From Phaffia rhodozyma (taxonomy: Eukaryota; Basidiomycota; Tremellomycetes; Cystofilobasidiales; Mrakiaceae), in assembly GCA_014706385.1 (NCBI GenBank), contig JACGZH010000005.1:930001-994000 (forward strand): DNA of 64,000 nt, given 5' to 3'. This document shows, piece by piece, positions 13,240-22,430 of this stretch. The first letter of the stretch is position 1; every line of letters begins with the position of its first letter. The position numbers and the translations under genes were made by a program. The notes below the pieces were generated by a model. The model ran no database searches, was not told the DNA's origin, and worked only from the letters and a program-made list of their open reading frames with translations.

Positions 13240-13807
13240 TGACTCTTCTGCTTTTGATGTCTAGAGCGTATTCTCTGTATCTGTTACTGATACATCGATC
13301 GATTTTTGGATTTATTCCACAAACACAGACAAGTCATAGATGATGTCGGAGATTTCTTTTTGAAGAGATGACGACTTTCTAGACGGATATCCAGTGTTTA
13401 AGCATAACCAGCGTCTCACGTTTTCTCCTTCCATCCTTTTTCTTCTCACTTCTTTATCTTGTGGCTTTCTTTCTTATCCTCTATCGCTTCCCCTTGTTAC
13501 TTATTCTTTTTCTCTACGTTCCCTCTCCCTCTCTTTTTTTTTTGGTACTTGTGTTTTGATCTACACGTAGCCCAGTCTCTCTGGCTGAAAGGCAGCTCTT
13601 TCTCTCCAACTTTTTTTTTGGTTTCATCCTGTGTTGAGACGAATTGATCCATGAATCCAGTGATTTTGGCATGAGACTTTGTGCATGAGGGAAAACAGCT
13701 TGGATGGAGTGTGACCTCTGGGTTAGATAAAGTCTATAGGACTGTTTCGGTATCCTGAGTTCCTCTTGTCTCGATGTTTTGTTCGCTACTTCTCTTGTCA
13801 CTTCAAG
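13240..13807. other. Spacer: PDB1 3' UTR and promoter of the MAPEG gene
   Basis: No convincing exon is seen. The stretch is rich in T/C runs (about 13420-13550) on the plus strand. Short open frames are low in complexity and lack motifs. Confidence 0.45.
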
Positions 13808-14844
13808 ATGGACTCTGCAGTTTTGTAAGGGTTCTTGTTTCCGATGGCCTCTGGAACATCAATGTACCACTGGTTGAATCGATCTTGACATGTCTCTCTC
13901 TCCTCTATTCCTTGTGGTTATCGGTTGGTTTTCCAATCGCTCAGCTCCGTGCTTCCTAAGAACTATAGCTATGTGACTCTGGTGGTCACATCAACCTGTA
14001 AATCTTGTGTTTCTCTTCTCACCTCGTCAATTAAGAAGAGGGGGCTTTCTATGTCTGATTAGACTCTCTCGGGGGCATGCGCGCTTCCTCCTCTTGTCTT
14101 TCCTCTCTTTGTTGTCCTTCAATCAGATCAAGTCTTCCTAAATGTATACCAATCCATCAGAGTGAACAAGTTTCGAGCGGCAGCAAAGATTCCGTACCCA
14201 CAGTATATGGCAGAAAAGGCCCAGATGGATGCCAGCCCAGAGGCTGTTAGGTTTAATTGCGCTCAACGAGCACAGGCAAACACGATGGAGGTTTGTCTAC
14301 CTTCTTTTTCATTCTCTTTCTTCTTCGATACGCGCATCGCGCTTGGTTGCGATATGCTTTCTGCTGATCTGACGATGTCACTTTGCTAAACCCATAAAGA
14401 ACTTTCCACACATGATATTTGGGATCTTGTTCAACGGACTAGAGTACCCACTCTTGTCTGCTTCCCTGGGCGCAATCTGGGTGCTGGGTAGGGTGTTGTA
14501 CACGTACGGATATCACACTGGTGATCCCGAAGCTCGGTACGCTTATGGTGGATGTGAGCGTCACTTTCTTTCTGTATCTCTTTTCTTCTGGCGGACGTCG
14601 TCCTCATCGTCGTCTCTATTTCCTCTGATGTCTTGACTTTTCTTCTCCTTCCATTCTATCCTGTCTTGAGAAACAAACCTACAAGTGCTTCACGTGGCCG
14701 CAACATTTGGAACGATCATACTTTCCTCATTTGTTAGCTGCAAATATGTTTACACCACCATTTCAGTTCTAGCACGGCCAAAGTTTATGATCATGGACAC
14801 CGGTCAGGATCATCCGATGTTAATAGGTCGCCGTGATGGTTGAG
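13808..14844 (+). CDS. Microsomal glutathione S-transferase-like protein (MAPEG family)
   Basis: A small integral-membrane protein of the MAPEG family (MGST3-like), members of which conjugate glutathione to lipophilic electrophiles or reduce lipid hydroperoxides in the ER or outer mitochondrial membrane. Five exons (13808-13824, 13945-13997, 14133-14290, 14400-14553, 14696-14844) join in frame to 176 residues. Visible family features are VLPKNYSYVTLVV (first membrane helix), RVNKFRAAAKIPYPQYMAEK, the segment FNCAQRAQANTMENFP matching the conserved glutathione-binding block, and DPEARYAYGGLLH before the last helices. Both length and order fit MGST3. The first exon is just 17 nt. The start is chosen because it splices in phase to the conserved VLPK. 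A truncated copy follows about 460 bp downstream. Substrate specificity cannot be told from sequence. Confidence 0.9.
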
Positions 14845-15304
14845 TGGTTCTCCTTGTCTCTTGTTTTTCTTCGTCTTATGGGGTACGCATGTTTCGACGG
14901 AATGTGCCATGCTTTGCTACTGGTCTATCTCCGATGCGGTACTTGCTTGCACACGATGACAGGTATTGTATCGCTGCAGCTATCTTCATCAAGAAGCATA
15001 CATCTATCTTCGAATACTCTCTCTGTCTCATCCAGAGAAACCGATAGAGAAAAGGGCGAAACACGATGTTTCTGAACAACAAAGGCTATGGCATAGATCA
15101 TCAAGCCTAAGAATGGCAGGATGTTTGTCGAATGTATACACGCTGTCTTATTTGGAGGAGGATGAATGCATCCACGTCTGAACCGCGAATGTGCGGCCGG
15201 ACACCAGCTCAAGTTTCGGTACAAGATTCGTCTGATCACTTCATCTCTCAGTCAGTCAGTTACACACATGAACGTACGCGTACTCGCTCACGAAGTCTGT
15301 TACC
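14845..15304. other. Spacer between the MAPEG gene and its truncated copy
   Basis: No coding exon is recognised. The stretch should include the 3' untranslated region of the intact gene and whatever promoter the downstream copy retains. Confidence 0.4.
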
Positions 15305-15713
15305 ATGATGTAAGGTCACGCCTCTTTGTTCTTCATCACTTTCTATGTTTCTTTTCTCGGTGTATCTGGGCTGAATCTTGACCAAATCGGAACCGGAACC
15401 TTTAATCAGATCACTCGTTCCCAAGGAGCATGATCTCGTCGCCCTAGCCGCTCTCTCGACCTGTATGTCTCTCTCTCTCTCTCTCTTTCTCCTGTTTTCC
15501 CGGACTCCAGAATGGTGTGGGCTGGGAGGTCTACGCGCGCACTCCTTTTCGTGCTCGGTCATCTCGAACCCCAACGGGTAACGGTAAAACGTGATGTGTA
15601 AAGTCCTGCTTCATCTCTATCGGGCCAGCAGAGTCAACGAACACCGAGCGGCAGTACCGATTGTTCGCCCACAGCATATTGCGGAGAAAGCTCGGAAGCA
15701 GATCTTCGTTTAG
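15305..15713 (+). pseudogene. Truncated tandem copy of the MAPEG gene (N-terminal third only)
   Basis: Three segments match the first three exons of the intact upstream gene, in order. Segment one is ATGAT (15305-15309) with a GTAAGG donor, as in the parent. Segment two (15410-15462) is 53 nt, exactly the parent's length, and reads SLVPKEHDLVALAALST against SVLPKNYSYVTLVVTST. Segment three starts at 15604 and reads FLLHLYRASRVNEHRAAV then PIVRPQHIAEKARKQIF against FFLNVYQSIRVNKFRAAA then KIPYPQYMAEKAQMDA, with the same number of codons before the shared RVN. Introns join in the same phases. The frame then stops at TAG 15711-15713, and the glutathione-binding and later membrane segments are absent downstream. 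It could encode a peptide of about 55-60 residues, but the missing core makes a catalytic product unlikely. I infer a tandem duplication followed by loss of the 3' half. Confidence 0.75.
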
Positions 15714-16296
15714 TTGGTCTATTGAAACTAAGCGCGCTTGCGTCGTTCACTAGTGTGAAGTATGCTTTGACTGTCTTCTAGCAGCACTGGGGCTTGTTGT
15801 TCTCGTCGTTGTTGTTTTTGTTGTTTATTTTTCTCTCTGCAAACGATAGATGAGCTTTGTATATTCAAATCAGGCGTGTAGTCTGGGATCAACGCATGTG
15901 TCCTGGAAACAGAGGAGAGAGCCAATACGATGATGGGGAGGGATAAGCATTTGATAGGGACCGATAAGTGATCATGTACATGATCGAGAGGATAAGTAGT
16001 TAGGGATACATGTGTAGAGATGTAGTAGAAGATTCAGACATTGTATGTCTGGAAATATAGATTAAAGTGTAGAAGATCAAGGTGGAGATTATCAAGGAGG
16101 GGGAGAGGAGGGGAGAGAGAAAGAGAAGTATGGAATACTACAAAGATGTTGAAGAAGTGTAGTTGGGAAGAAAGAGAAAGAGAAAAAAACAAAAAAGAGA
16201 CTGCCCTGTTTACCACGGGAAGGGGATTTCAAAAGGCTCAGCGTTCCCTATCCAAGAGATCCTTTCCCTTTTATTTCCGTGAGACGTTCTTCCTCT
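15714..16296. other. Spacer between truncated MAPEG copy and opsin 3' end
   Basis: No coding exon is recognised and no remainder of the MAPEG gene could be found by eye. A purine-rich segment (about 16090-16200) precedes the opsin stop codon on the opposite strand, likely its 3' untranslated region. Confidence 0.45.
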
Positions 16297-17732
16297 CTAC
16301 TGAGCGCCGGCCTGCTCCTCCAACGCAGCTCGCCTCTCAGAAGTTCTTCGTCGAGCGTTGTCCGGTCGAACGGGAGCGGCCAGACCGGTGCCAGCTCCGA
16401 CGGAGCTTACAGACGTAGTCGGACCTCCGTTAAGCTCGTACGATCGCTTCTGATCGTAGTGTCCACCGACACCGTCGGATACCTTACCAGACTGGAGGTG
16501 GAGAACGGTGAGATCTTCGGATCGGAGTTGGTACAGGTGGAAAAGGCAGAACACCGGCTTAGCCAAAACGTCCACTTTGAGGGAGGGAGGACGAAGAAAA
16601 TAAACGCGAGAAAGTGTGGTTAGTCACCGAGTTCACAGGCAAGTAGACAAACAAATACTCAGACAAGAATATAGAAAGACACTAGACTCACAAATCCCGT
16701 AGAAAACCATCTCTGAATCAGTCGCAATGTAGTTAATTCCGTCTGCAAGAATCCAGGCGACCGGGTACAAAGTCCAGAGGAAGACGAGAATGGAAGCCGA
16801 GGTGGTATAGGATTTTCCAACTCCGGGGGAGAGCCTCTTTGCCGAGACTCTGCCTTCCCAGAGGAGGATGTAAAAGACGTAGAACATGGCGAAGCACGCG
16901 CCGACAAAATAACCAAACTTGTATCGGCTAGTGATTAGAGCACCGACGAGGCCGCCGATGATCATGACAAGATCGAAAAAGACGGTGGTAACAATGTCCG
17001 AAAGAGGCAAGCCAGTGCAAAGGAGGATCTCGAGGAGGAGAAGCGGAGTGGTGACGGTCCAGTCGATGTATCGGACGTACCAGATCGATCGGGTAATCTG
17101 ACCGTCTGCAGTTCTGGGGGATGATCGGGCCGCTCCCCGGATGAACGTAGGAACAATAGGGGTGGACTAAAACAGTAGGGAGAGCAAATCCATCAGCACA
17201 TGAAGTTAGTAGGCGAAGGACAAGAAAGAGGACGTACTCCTAGATCACTGGCCATAGTAAAGTACGCGATCGAGGCAGTGGTAAGGATGAGGGCGGATAT
17301 CTGGTGGAACACTCTGGTTCCCTTTGGCAGCGTCATCATCCAGAAGATGACGATGAGATCAGTGAGCAGCATCAGTGCGCATACCGCCCAGAGGAAGTCT
17401 GATCCATGGGTGGTAAGATCCAAAGTGGATGTGTTTGGCTGGGAGAAAGAAAACCGAGGAGAGAAGGGTAAGTGGGTTTGTTCATGCGTTTTGCCTGATA
17501 GATGTGGATATGTGAATGTGTAGATGTGTGTGTGTGTGTGTATGTGCGCATAAAACTCGAGGAACTGACGTTATCAATAATAGCGTTCTAGGGGGGAGAA
17601 TAGTTAGAAGATAGGAAAGGTTAAAACAAGAGGTGAGCGGATAAGAGTCAGCATTCAGGGCAAGAGAAAGGATGGATGATCTAGAAAGGTCAGACTGGAC
17701 TAGAAGACCAAGAGGATACTCACGTTGCCCAT
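16297..17732 (-). CDS. Fungal microbial-type rhodopsin with intact retinal-binding lysine
   Basis: Seven-helix opsin of the bacteriorhodopsin superfamily, fungal CarO/NOP-1/MRH1 branch, expected in the plasma membrane. Five exons (17724-17732, 17570-17587, 17238-17438, 16692-17166, 16297-16574) join in frame to 326 residues starting MGNNAIIDNPNTSTLDLTTH. Helix A reads GSDFLWAVCALMLLTDLIVI. Helix C reads RYIDWTVTTPLLLLEIL, keeping the Arg and the Asp of the proton-acceptor position (D85 in bacteriorhodopsin), with Glu at the donor position (D96). Helix G reads YGILDVLAKPVF, so the Schiff-base lysine is present, unlike the opsin-related MRH1/YRO2 chaperone-like proteins that lack it. It should therefore bind retinal; proton pumping or sensing are both possible. 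The tail is Ser/Gly/Arg-rich and cytosolic. The first two exons are 9 and 18 nt. No retinal or carotenoid synthesis gene is seen in the window. Confidence 0.93.
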
Positions 17733-17815
17733 GATTGCTGTTTAGTGGTTCTGTGTATAGATGATAGTAGAAAAGAGGAAGAAGACAAGTCTGTTGAAAG
17801 GTTTCACCCTCTTGG

Positions 17816-17823
17816 TTTATATA
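17816..17823 (-). promoter_or_regulatory. TATA-like element of the opsin gene
   Basis: On the minus strand the sequence reads TATATAAA within GGGGATATATAAACC, about 84 bp upstream of the opsin start codon, a normal distance for a fungal TATA box. TATA-containing promoters are often stress- or condition-responsive in fungi; that regulation is inference. Confidence 0.5.
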
Positions 17824-18417
17824 TCCCCACGAAAATAAAGAGGAACACGACGAACGACGCTCGATCGTGATCAGTAAGCCATCCTCCTTTGCTGCAGAGA
17901 CCTACGTAAGCGTTGAGGAGGAGAAGGAGGACATGATGAGCTCAAGAGAGTTTGTTAGCGTACATCCGCTTGATGGCTCTCCCGCCTGCGTACTCACCCG
18001 CTCAGTCACTCAGTCATTCACTCGATCTTCACATGTACATACGTATCTCTCAGACTACGGTCTAGCGAGGATGAAGATCGATGCCGGATGACGATATGAC
18101 GTCATATAAATCACTTGTGCCTGAGACGTTTCTATTTTCGTAAATCCCGTAGCCAAAAATAAGCATGCGTATTCAATTGAGGAACAGAGCAGAACCACCG
18201 CTCGTTCGATGGCCAGCCTGCAGAGTGATCCGTTCGATCGACCGACCGACCGGCCTGCCACTTGGGCTGGGTGGGCTGGGTGGGCTTCCGTCGAACAACG
18301 GTTAGTAAGCTGCGGGATTGATGCGCTGCTGGGTTACTTTTGAGATAACTCTTATTTTTGGATGTCACGTGGGCATGTTAATCGGGCTTGCACACCGCTT
18401 TTGACCGTAACCATGAA

Positions 18418-18430
18418 CTAACCCTAACCC
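18418..18430 (+). promoter_or_regulatory. Interstitial telomere-like motif (CTAACCCTAACCC)
   Basis: Two tandem units of the vertebrate/fungal telomere repeat lie about 120 bp upstream of the PDH phosphatase start codon. Short telobox motifs of this kind are bound by Tbf1/Teb1-type Myb factors in fungi. With only two units it is a possible regulatory site, not evidence of a chromosome end. Confidence 0.35.
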
Positions 18431-18547
18431 AACCGGCGCCATCTCACCCAAGTCGGTCACTCATTCATTCTGTACTCGCCCGTTGCTCCTGTGGGTGCTC
18501 CGTTTGTACCTCTACTCTAGACGCATCAAGCTCATCCAATCGACATC

Positions 18548-21500
18548 ATGTTGCCTCGTTCACGTCTCTACCGGCAGGTCTGCCTGTTGAGTCAATCTCT
18601 CATATATCCTAGGTTGAGTATCAGAACGTACGCACTCCCACCACCACCATCACCACCGTCATCATCCCAACATCAAAGAATCCCTCGGTTTCCTCGAGCT
18701 CCTCCTCCACCGGCCGAGCTGCCGGACGGCAGGTTCAAGCTCTTTCACAAGCTTCAATCCCACCCCGCATTGCAGACCCCGGAAGGCAGGAAAAAAGTGT
18801 TTGATAGGTCTCTCAACGCGGTCTCCCTCTTCCTTGGCACGTTCTGCGTGATATTCTTGATCAGATGGGAACTCGACCGAGAACACAGAGAAGAAAGTCA
18901 GGTCTATACCGCTCACAAGTTTGACACCAAGTTCTCGTCAGTCTTCTTCCTTTCCTCCTAGTTCATTCTCTTGTCTGGGTATATTCGAGCTAAGGTTACC
19001 ACTCGCTGCTTTCTGAACACTTGAACGACAGACTACCAACGAAATCTGGTAGGTCCATTCTACATCGCGCCCTTTTCTCGTCTACTAGCATATGTCCTTC
19101 TACGCGTATATCTGTAATCGCCCAGTTCCGATCACTCACATACGCACACTCTAATCTATCTATGCACCTTGTCTCATCATAGATCCTTCGAATGTCCGGG
19201 TCGACACCTGGAAACTCATCGGACTAGCAGAGGCTGAACGAGTGCTGAAAGCAGACGAAAAGATTGTCACTCTAGACAGACCAGGAAATCCGGTTGTCAG
19301 GTCGGACACTAGCTCGCTCAAAGCGAATGAGTTTATCGAAGATCGGAGCGCCCAAGCCATTCTTAAGGGCGCAGATGGAGAGTCAGTATAAAGTTTCGAG
19401 TGTTTTCTCTCCCCTCCTCCTATTTTTCTCCTTCTCTTTGGGTATATGCTGATACCCTCTTCTCCTTCTCTCCTTTTCGCAGCCTCTGTTTCTTTGCCGT
19501 TTTCGAGTGAGTCTCGAATCATATCCTTACACTCAGGTTCAGCTGGCTGATATCTCCTTTCATGTCGCTCGATCCCACTTCAGTGGTCACTCTGGCTTTC
19601 AAACCTCTCACCTCCTCTCCCAAACGCTCATCCCGACAACGTCCCTCTCGGTCCAATCCACTCTGTCCAGATCTCCTTCGCCTTTCAGCTCGGATTCAGA
19701 GCTACGCACGACCACAGACCAGCCGTCTCCCTCTTCATTCTCAACTTTGGGCTTGAGCAGACTCAGGGATATCTTTTCCTCGTCCTCCAAACAGAGTAGA
19801 GAGCTAGAGGGGGCCTCTATGGACGAGATCAAGGAGAGCATTAAGCATGCCTGGCAGACTCTCGACAAGAGCATTGTCTGGGATCGTTCGTTCCCTATTT
19901 TTCTATTGACAAGATGGAAGAAGATATCAAGTACGTGTCTCTGATCGAAGAAAGATTCATCTTTTACCTTTTAGCTGTGGATCTTCTGTCAAGTCTTCCT
20001 TCAAAGTGAGTATCGCGTGCTGTGCTATCAAGCGCGCGGGGTTCCCATACTTGAGACATCCGTCTTTTAGATTTAAACTCGTCCCGTTCCGATTTATTCC
20101 TTATCTTGTCTCTTTCCCTGTTCTTTTCCACTAATAGTCCGGACCTGAGCTTGATCTCGTACCCCACGATTCTTCCTGCGCTCTCCGGTTCGTGCGCCCT
20201 ACTGTCCGTGATCGATACCGCCCGGAAAGACATCTATATCGCCCTTGCTGGTGATTGTCGGGCTGTCGCCGGGTATTGGGTCCCGAATCCTGCGTCGACC
20301 CAGCTCAATCCAGACGGACAGACAGATCAAACCTCACAGGCACCAGCCGGAAGGTGGAGAGTTGAAGTATTAACGGAGGACCAAACTGGAAGGAATCCAA
20401 AGGCATGTCGGGTCTGTGTTGACTGTTCGGATGAAGAAACAGGGGTTGTATCTAAACTCACTTCTTTTCATCTCTCATCCCTTGTTATCTTAAACCTCTT
20501 TTACTGCGTGTGTTGGATTGTTAGGAACTCGAACGGTAGGTCTGGTTTCTCCTTCTTCTGATTTCTTCCTTTCAAGATGACTCGTGCCATCATCGCTGAT
20601 GTTCGAAATTTCTTTCGGGCCCTCTCACGTATATAGAATCCAAGGTGAACACCCACAAGGGGAGAGAGATTCAGTCATCATGCGCGGTCGGGTTCTTGGT
20701 GGACTTGAACCTTCCAGAGCTGTGCGTTACTGTTTTCATTCTACGTATAGACCTGGATCCCAGGTTGAGTTCTTCTTCTAGCTAACTCTTCTTTCTAATT
20801 TTCTTTTCAAATGTCCAATTGGATCAGTTTGGAGATGCGAGATATAAATGGTCCAAGGAGATCCAACCGGAGTTAGTCTTTCTCTTACATCTGTTCTCCT
20901 TCTCCCTTTCACTTTGTCTGGCCTAAGACCCGTCCACTGAGCGCTTCTCTGTGTGATTGTCAAAAAAAAATCAGACTCATAGACAGCCTCGTTCCAGCTG
21001 GCTCGAAACGACCAAGGCCTGCCCCATCATTGAGTAAGACGCCACCCTATGTGACGGCCACACCGGAGGTGATCCATCTCAAGTCAGACGGGTCAGACAG
21101 AGAGGGTGAATTGAGGTTCTTGGTTTTGGGAACCGATGGTTGTACGTCTTCGTTTCCGCCTTTGTCGAGGCTTCATCTCCTTGTTGTTACATTTCTTTTG
21201 CTTGGGGCGCTGATCATTTTTGTTCTTGGCGTGCACGGACGGGGGAACGCAACTTGCAGTGTACGATAGGTTGTCGAACGAGGCTATTGTCGGTCTAGTA
21301 GGAGCGTTCATTGACCAACCTGATCTTCACGGTGGTATGTCCTCTTCTTTCCTTTCCTCTCCACTCTGCCTTTTTCTGAACAAACATATTCATCGGAAGC
21401 AATATCGTCGTGTTTTCTTTCTTTTCTTTCTTTCTTTCTTTGTTATCCCTCTCTTTTATTTCTGTTTCTTAGAAATTCCACGGGCGGATATATTGTCCAC

Positions 21501-21804
21501 CGTGGACTCTCTGTCGACCGGGTTTGATGGAAAGAACGCCAAAGTACAAGCTAAGAAGGCAGAATCGACCGAGGGAACGTTCATGTTTGGGAAGGATCTC
21601 AACGCGGCAACGCTACTCATCCGAAACTCTCTGGCTGGCGGAGACGATCGAAAGATGAGAGAGTTGTTGAGTGTAGGACCCCCGGTCAGTAGGTTCCAGA
21701 GGGATGATACGACTGTGAAGGTGATCTTTTTCGAGAAGCCACCCCGGACGGATACGATCTATAAAGCTCCGTTCTCTTGGAAAGAATGGGCTCAAAAGGT
21801 GTAG
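18548..21804 (+). CDS. PTC5: Mitochondrial PP2C-type protein phosphatase, pyruvate dehydrogenase phosphatase family
   Basis: Metal-dependent Ser/Thr phosphatase of the PPM family, best matching the Ptc5/PDP branch that dephosphorylates and reactivates the pyruvate dehydrogenase E1 alpha subunit. The N-terminus is Arg/Ser-rich and acid-poor (MLPRSRLYRQVCLLSQSL), followed by a Pro-rich stretch and a membrane-like segment (SLFLGTFCVIFLIRW), a bipartite inner-membrane targeting layout. Catalytic blocks in order: LCFFAVFDGHSGFQTS (metal-binding DGH, about 19480-19595), SGSCALLSVID and IYIALAGDCRAVAGYW (about 20185-20280), LVLGTDGLYDRLSNEAIV (about 21118-21290) and RDDTTVKVIFFEKP near the end (about 21700-21740), which is the family's final metal Asp. 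Nine or so introns interrupt it. The symbol is by family; the paralogues PTC5 and PTC6 are hard to separate by eye. It lies about 5 kb from the PDH E1 beta gene on the same strand. Confidence 0.85.
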
Positions 21805-22430
21805 AGATTGAATTCGGAAAAGAGTATGTAAAGAGCGCGTAGTACGAAATGTAGAGATTGTATGGTCATAAAACTCTGAAGGAATCCTCATACATGTGCT
21901 TGTACTCCCACTTCTGCTTGTCCATTCTGTCGATCGACGTGTACGATGGGATGAGTAACTTTATTTCCAAGGCTTGCGTAACTAGGAGAGAACGTGATGT
22001 AACTGATGACGTAGGTTCGCCCGGTCTGGACCTTTTCTTCGTGTGCCTGTTTGCCTTCGTGCCTGTTTGCCTTCGTGCCTTACCCGCTTTGTTTCCCTTG
22101 CCTCTCTTTTTTTACCTTCTTTCGTCTCGTTCGACACCCAGCTGGTTCCCTTTACCATCGACATCTCACAAGAAGACAAGCAGAGTAAGACAGACAGATC
22201 CTTCTGCGTTTCCGTCTCCCGTTGAGAGTGTAGTCTGATCCCTTGTTGTGACTCCGTTTGGGTCTTGGCAAAAGAAAGAAAGAAAACATCAGGCTAGTTC
22301 TCAGCCTTCGATCACCGTCGACCGGTCGCCGTTTCAGCCGTCTTCTCTTCTGCATCACCTCTTCCTTGAATCGTTTCCTCTCTCTCTCTCTTCGTTCTTT
22401 CCCTTCATCCGCTTCACTCACTCACCAGTC
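21805..22430. other. Spacer between PDH phosphatase and the MDR fusion gene
   Basis: No convincing exon is seen. The open frame that runs into the next gene starts upstream at 22248, but this part is a C/T-rich leader (about 22360-22430) and I treat it as untranslated. A 16-bp tandem repeat lies at 22043-22079. Confidence 0.45.
22043..22079 (+). repeat. 16-bp tandem repeat, about 2.3 copies
   Basis: The unit GTGCCTGTTTGCCTTC occurs at 22043-22058 and 22059-22074, followed by a partial GTGCC. The copies are identical, which suggests recent slippage. Confidence 0.7.

Larger units (their letters stand above)
17733..18547. promoter_or_regulatory. Divergent promoter region, opsin / PDH phosphatase
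   Basis: An 815-bp spacer without recognisable exons between two divergent genes. On the opsin side it carries a TATA-like element (17816-17823). On the phosphatase side it carries CACGTG (18366-18371) and a double CTAACCC telomere-like motif (18418-18430). Near 18228-18290 there are short direct repeats (GACCGACCGACCGG; GGGCTGGGTGGGCTGGGTGGGC). Confidence 0.55.

Noticed and set aside
13774..13959. Separate small membrane protein upstream of the MAPEG gene
   Set aside because: The frame is explained by the first intron and exon of the MAPEG gene, which splice in phase to a conserved N-terminus.
18418..18430. Telomere or ancient chromosome-fusion point
   Set aside because: Only two repeat units are present and ordinary genes flank them on both sides.
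22248..22430. Upstream extension of the long open frame before MPSKQGSS
   Set aside because: The added residues are encoded by a C/T-rich leader (FPLSLSSFFPF type) and look untranslated; the ATG at 22431 is preferred.
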